Of a stretch of DNA of 5,920 nucleotides, positions 5,871 to 5,920 are shown one piece after another (position 1 is the first letter of the stretch; each line of letters begins with the position of its first letter). Source of the stretch: Gammaproteobacteria bacterium (lineage in GTDB: Bacteria; Pseudomonadota; Gammaproteobacteria; SZUA-229); the NCBI GenBank assembly GCA_016191795.1, contig JACPVK010000376.1:1-5920 (forward strand). Direction: 5' to 3'. The position numbers and the translations under genes were made by a program. The notes beneath the pieces are model-generated. The model was not told where the DNA came from and searched no databases. It saw nothing but the letters and a program-made list of their open reading frames with translations.

Positions 5871-5920
5871 CTAGCGTTTAAGCCCTTGCTTAATATCTTG
5901 CCAGGAAATGCCATTTACTG
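5871..5920 (-). CDS. Type II antitoxin, C-terminal end only (Unstab_antitox-like; 5' part beyond window)
   Basis: Only the last 15 codons are in the window, reading VNGISWQDIKQGLKR and ending at TAG (5873-5871). The pattern I-x-W-x-x-I/V-K-x-x-L-K/R at the C-terminus is what the small addiction-module antitoxins of the PF09720 type end with (WEEVRARL-like). It lies one base upstream of a RelE/ParE toxin in the usual antitoxin-first order. In this family the C-terminal region wraps and neutralises the toxin. The N-terminus and the operon promoter lie outside the window. Confidence 0.7.
   Translation of the reverse strand, partial: VNGISWQDIKQGLKR

Noticed and set aside
5870..5914. Longer start (ATG at 5914) for the RelE/ParE toxin
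   Set aside because: The added 15 residues do not look like the family's N-terminus and overlap the antitoxin C-terminus in another frame.

Overview
The window looks like the chromosome of a gammaproteobacterium with middling GC content. The protein families, the Sec signal peptides and the GTAG-headed REP-like palindromes all fit, but nothing fixes the genus. Every gene I can support lies on the minus strand, so the biological reading order runs from the right end to the left.

Right edge (about 5576-5920): the tail of a type II toxin-antitoxin pair. The last 15 codons of an antitoxin (Unstab_antitox-like) stop one base before a complete RelE/ParE-family toxin gene.

Middle right (4999-5575): a non-coding stretch of about 580 bp. 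It holds three REP-like palindromes (two on the plus strand, one inverted), a perfect 12-bp AT-rich inverted repeat beside another hairpin, and a 15-bp tandem duplication. No credible gene is seen there.

Middle (3727-4998): a secreted PhoX/DUF839-family protein with a Sec signal peptide. It is much shorter than classical PhoX alkaline phosphatases and has no cysteine in the mature chain. Its message ends at a clear intrinsic terminator (3628-3653), and a near-perfect 24-bp palindrome sits across its stop codon.

Left (1-3503): a compact four-gene cluster. It encodes a TonB-dependent outer-membrane receptor with an N-terminal carboxypeptidase-regulatory-like domain, ExbB, ExbD, and the N-terminus of a TonB-like energy transducer that runs off the window. 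The junctions are a 10-bp gap, a 4-bp ATGA overlap and a 20-bp overlap, so this is almost certainly one operon. Together the four would form a self-contained import system: ExbB/ExbD use the proton gradient, the TonB-like protein crosses the periplasm, and the receptor takes up an unidentified substrate. The PhoX-like protein next to it suggests, as inference only, that the substrate could be a phosphate ester or its product. The terminator between them shows that the two units are at least partly separate in transcription.

I see no clear evidence of a wholly new system. The most notable points are the dedicated receptor/ExbBD/TonB operon beside an atypical PhoX-like protein, and the cluster of REP-like and inverted repeats.
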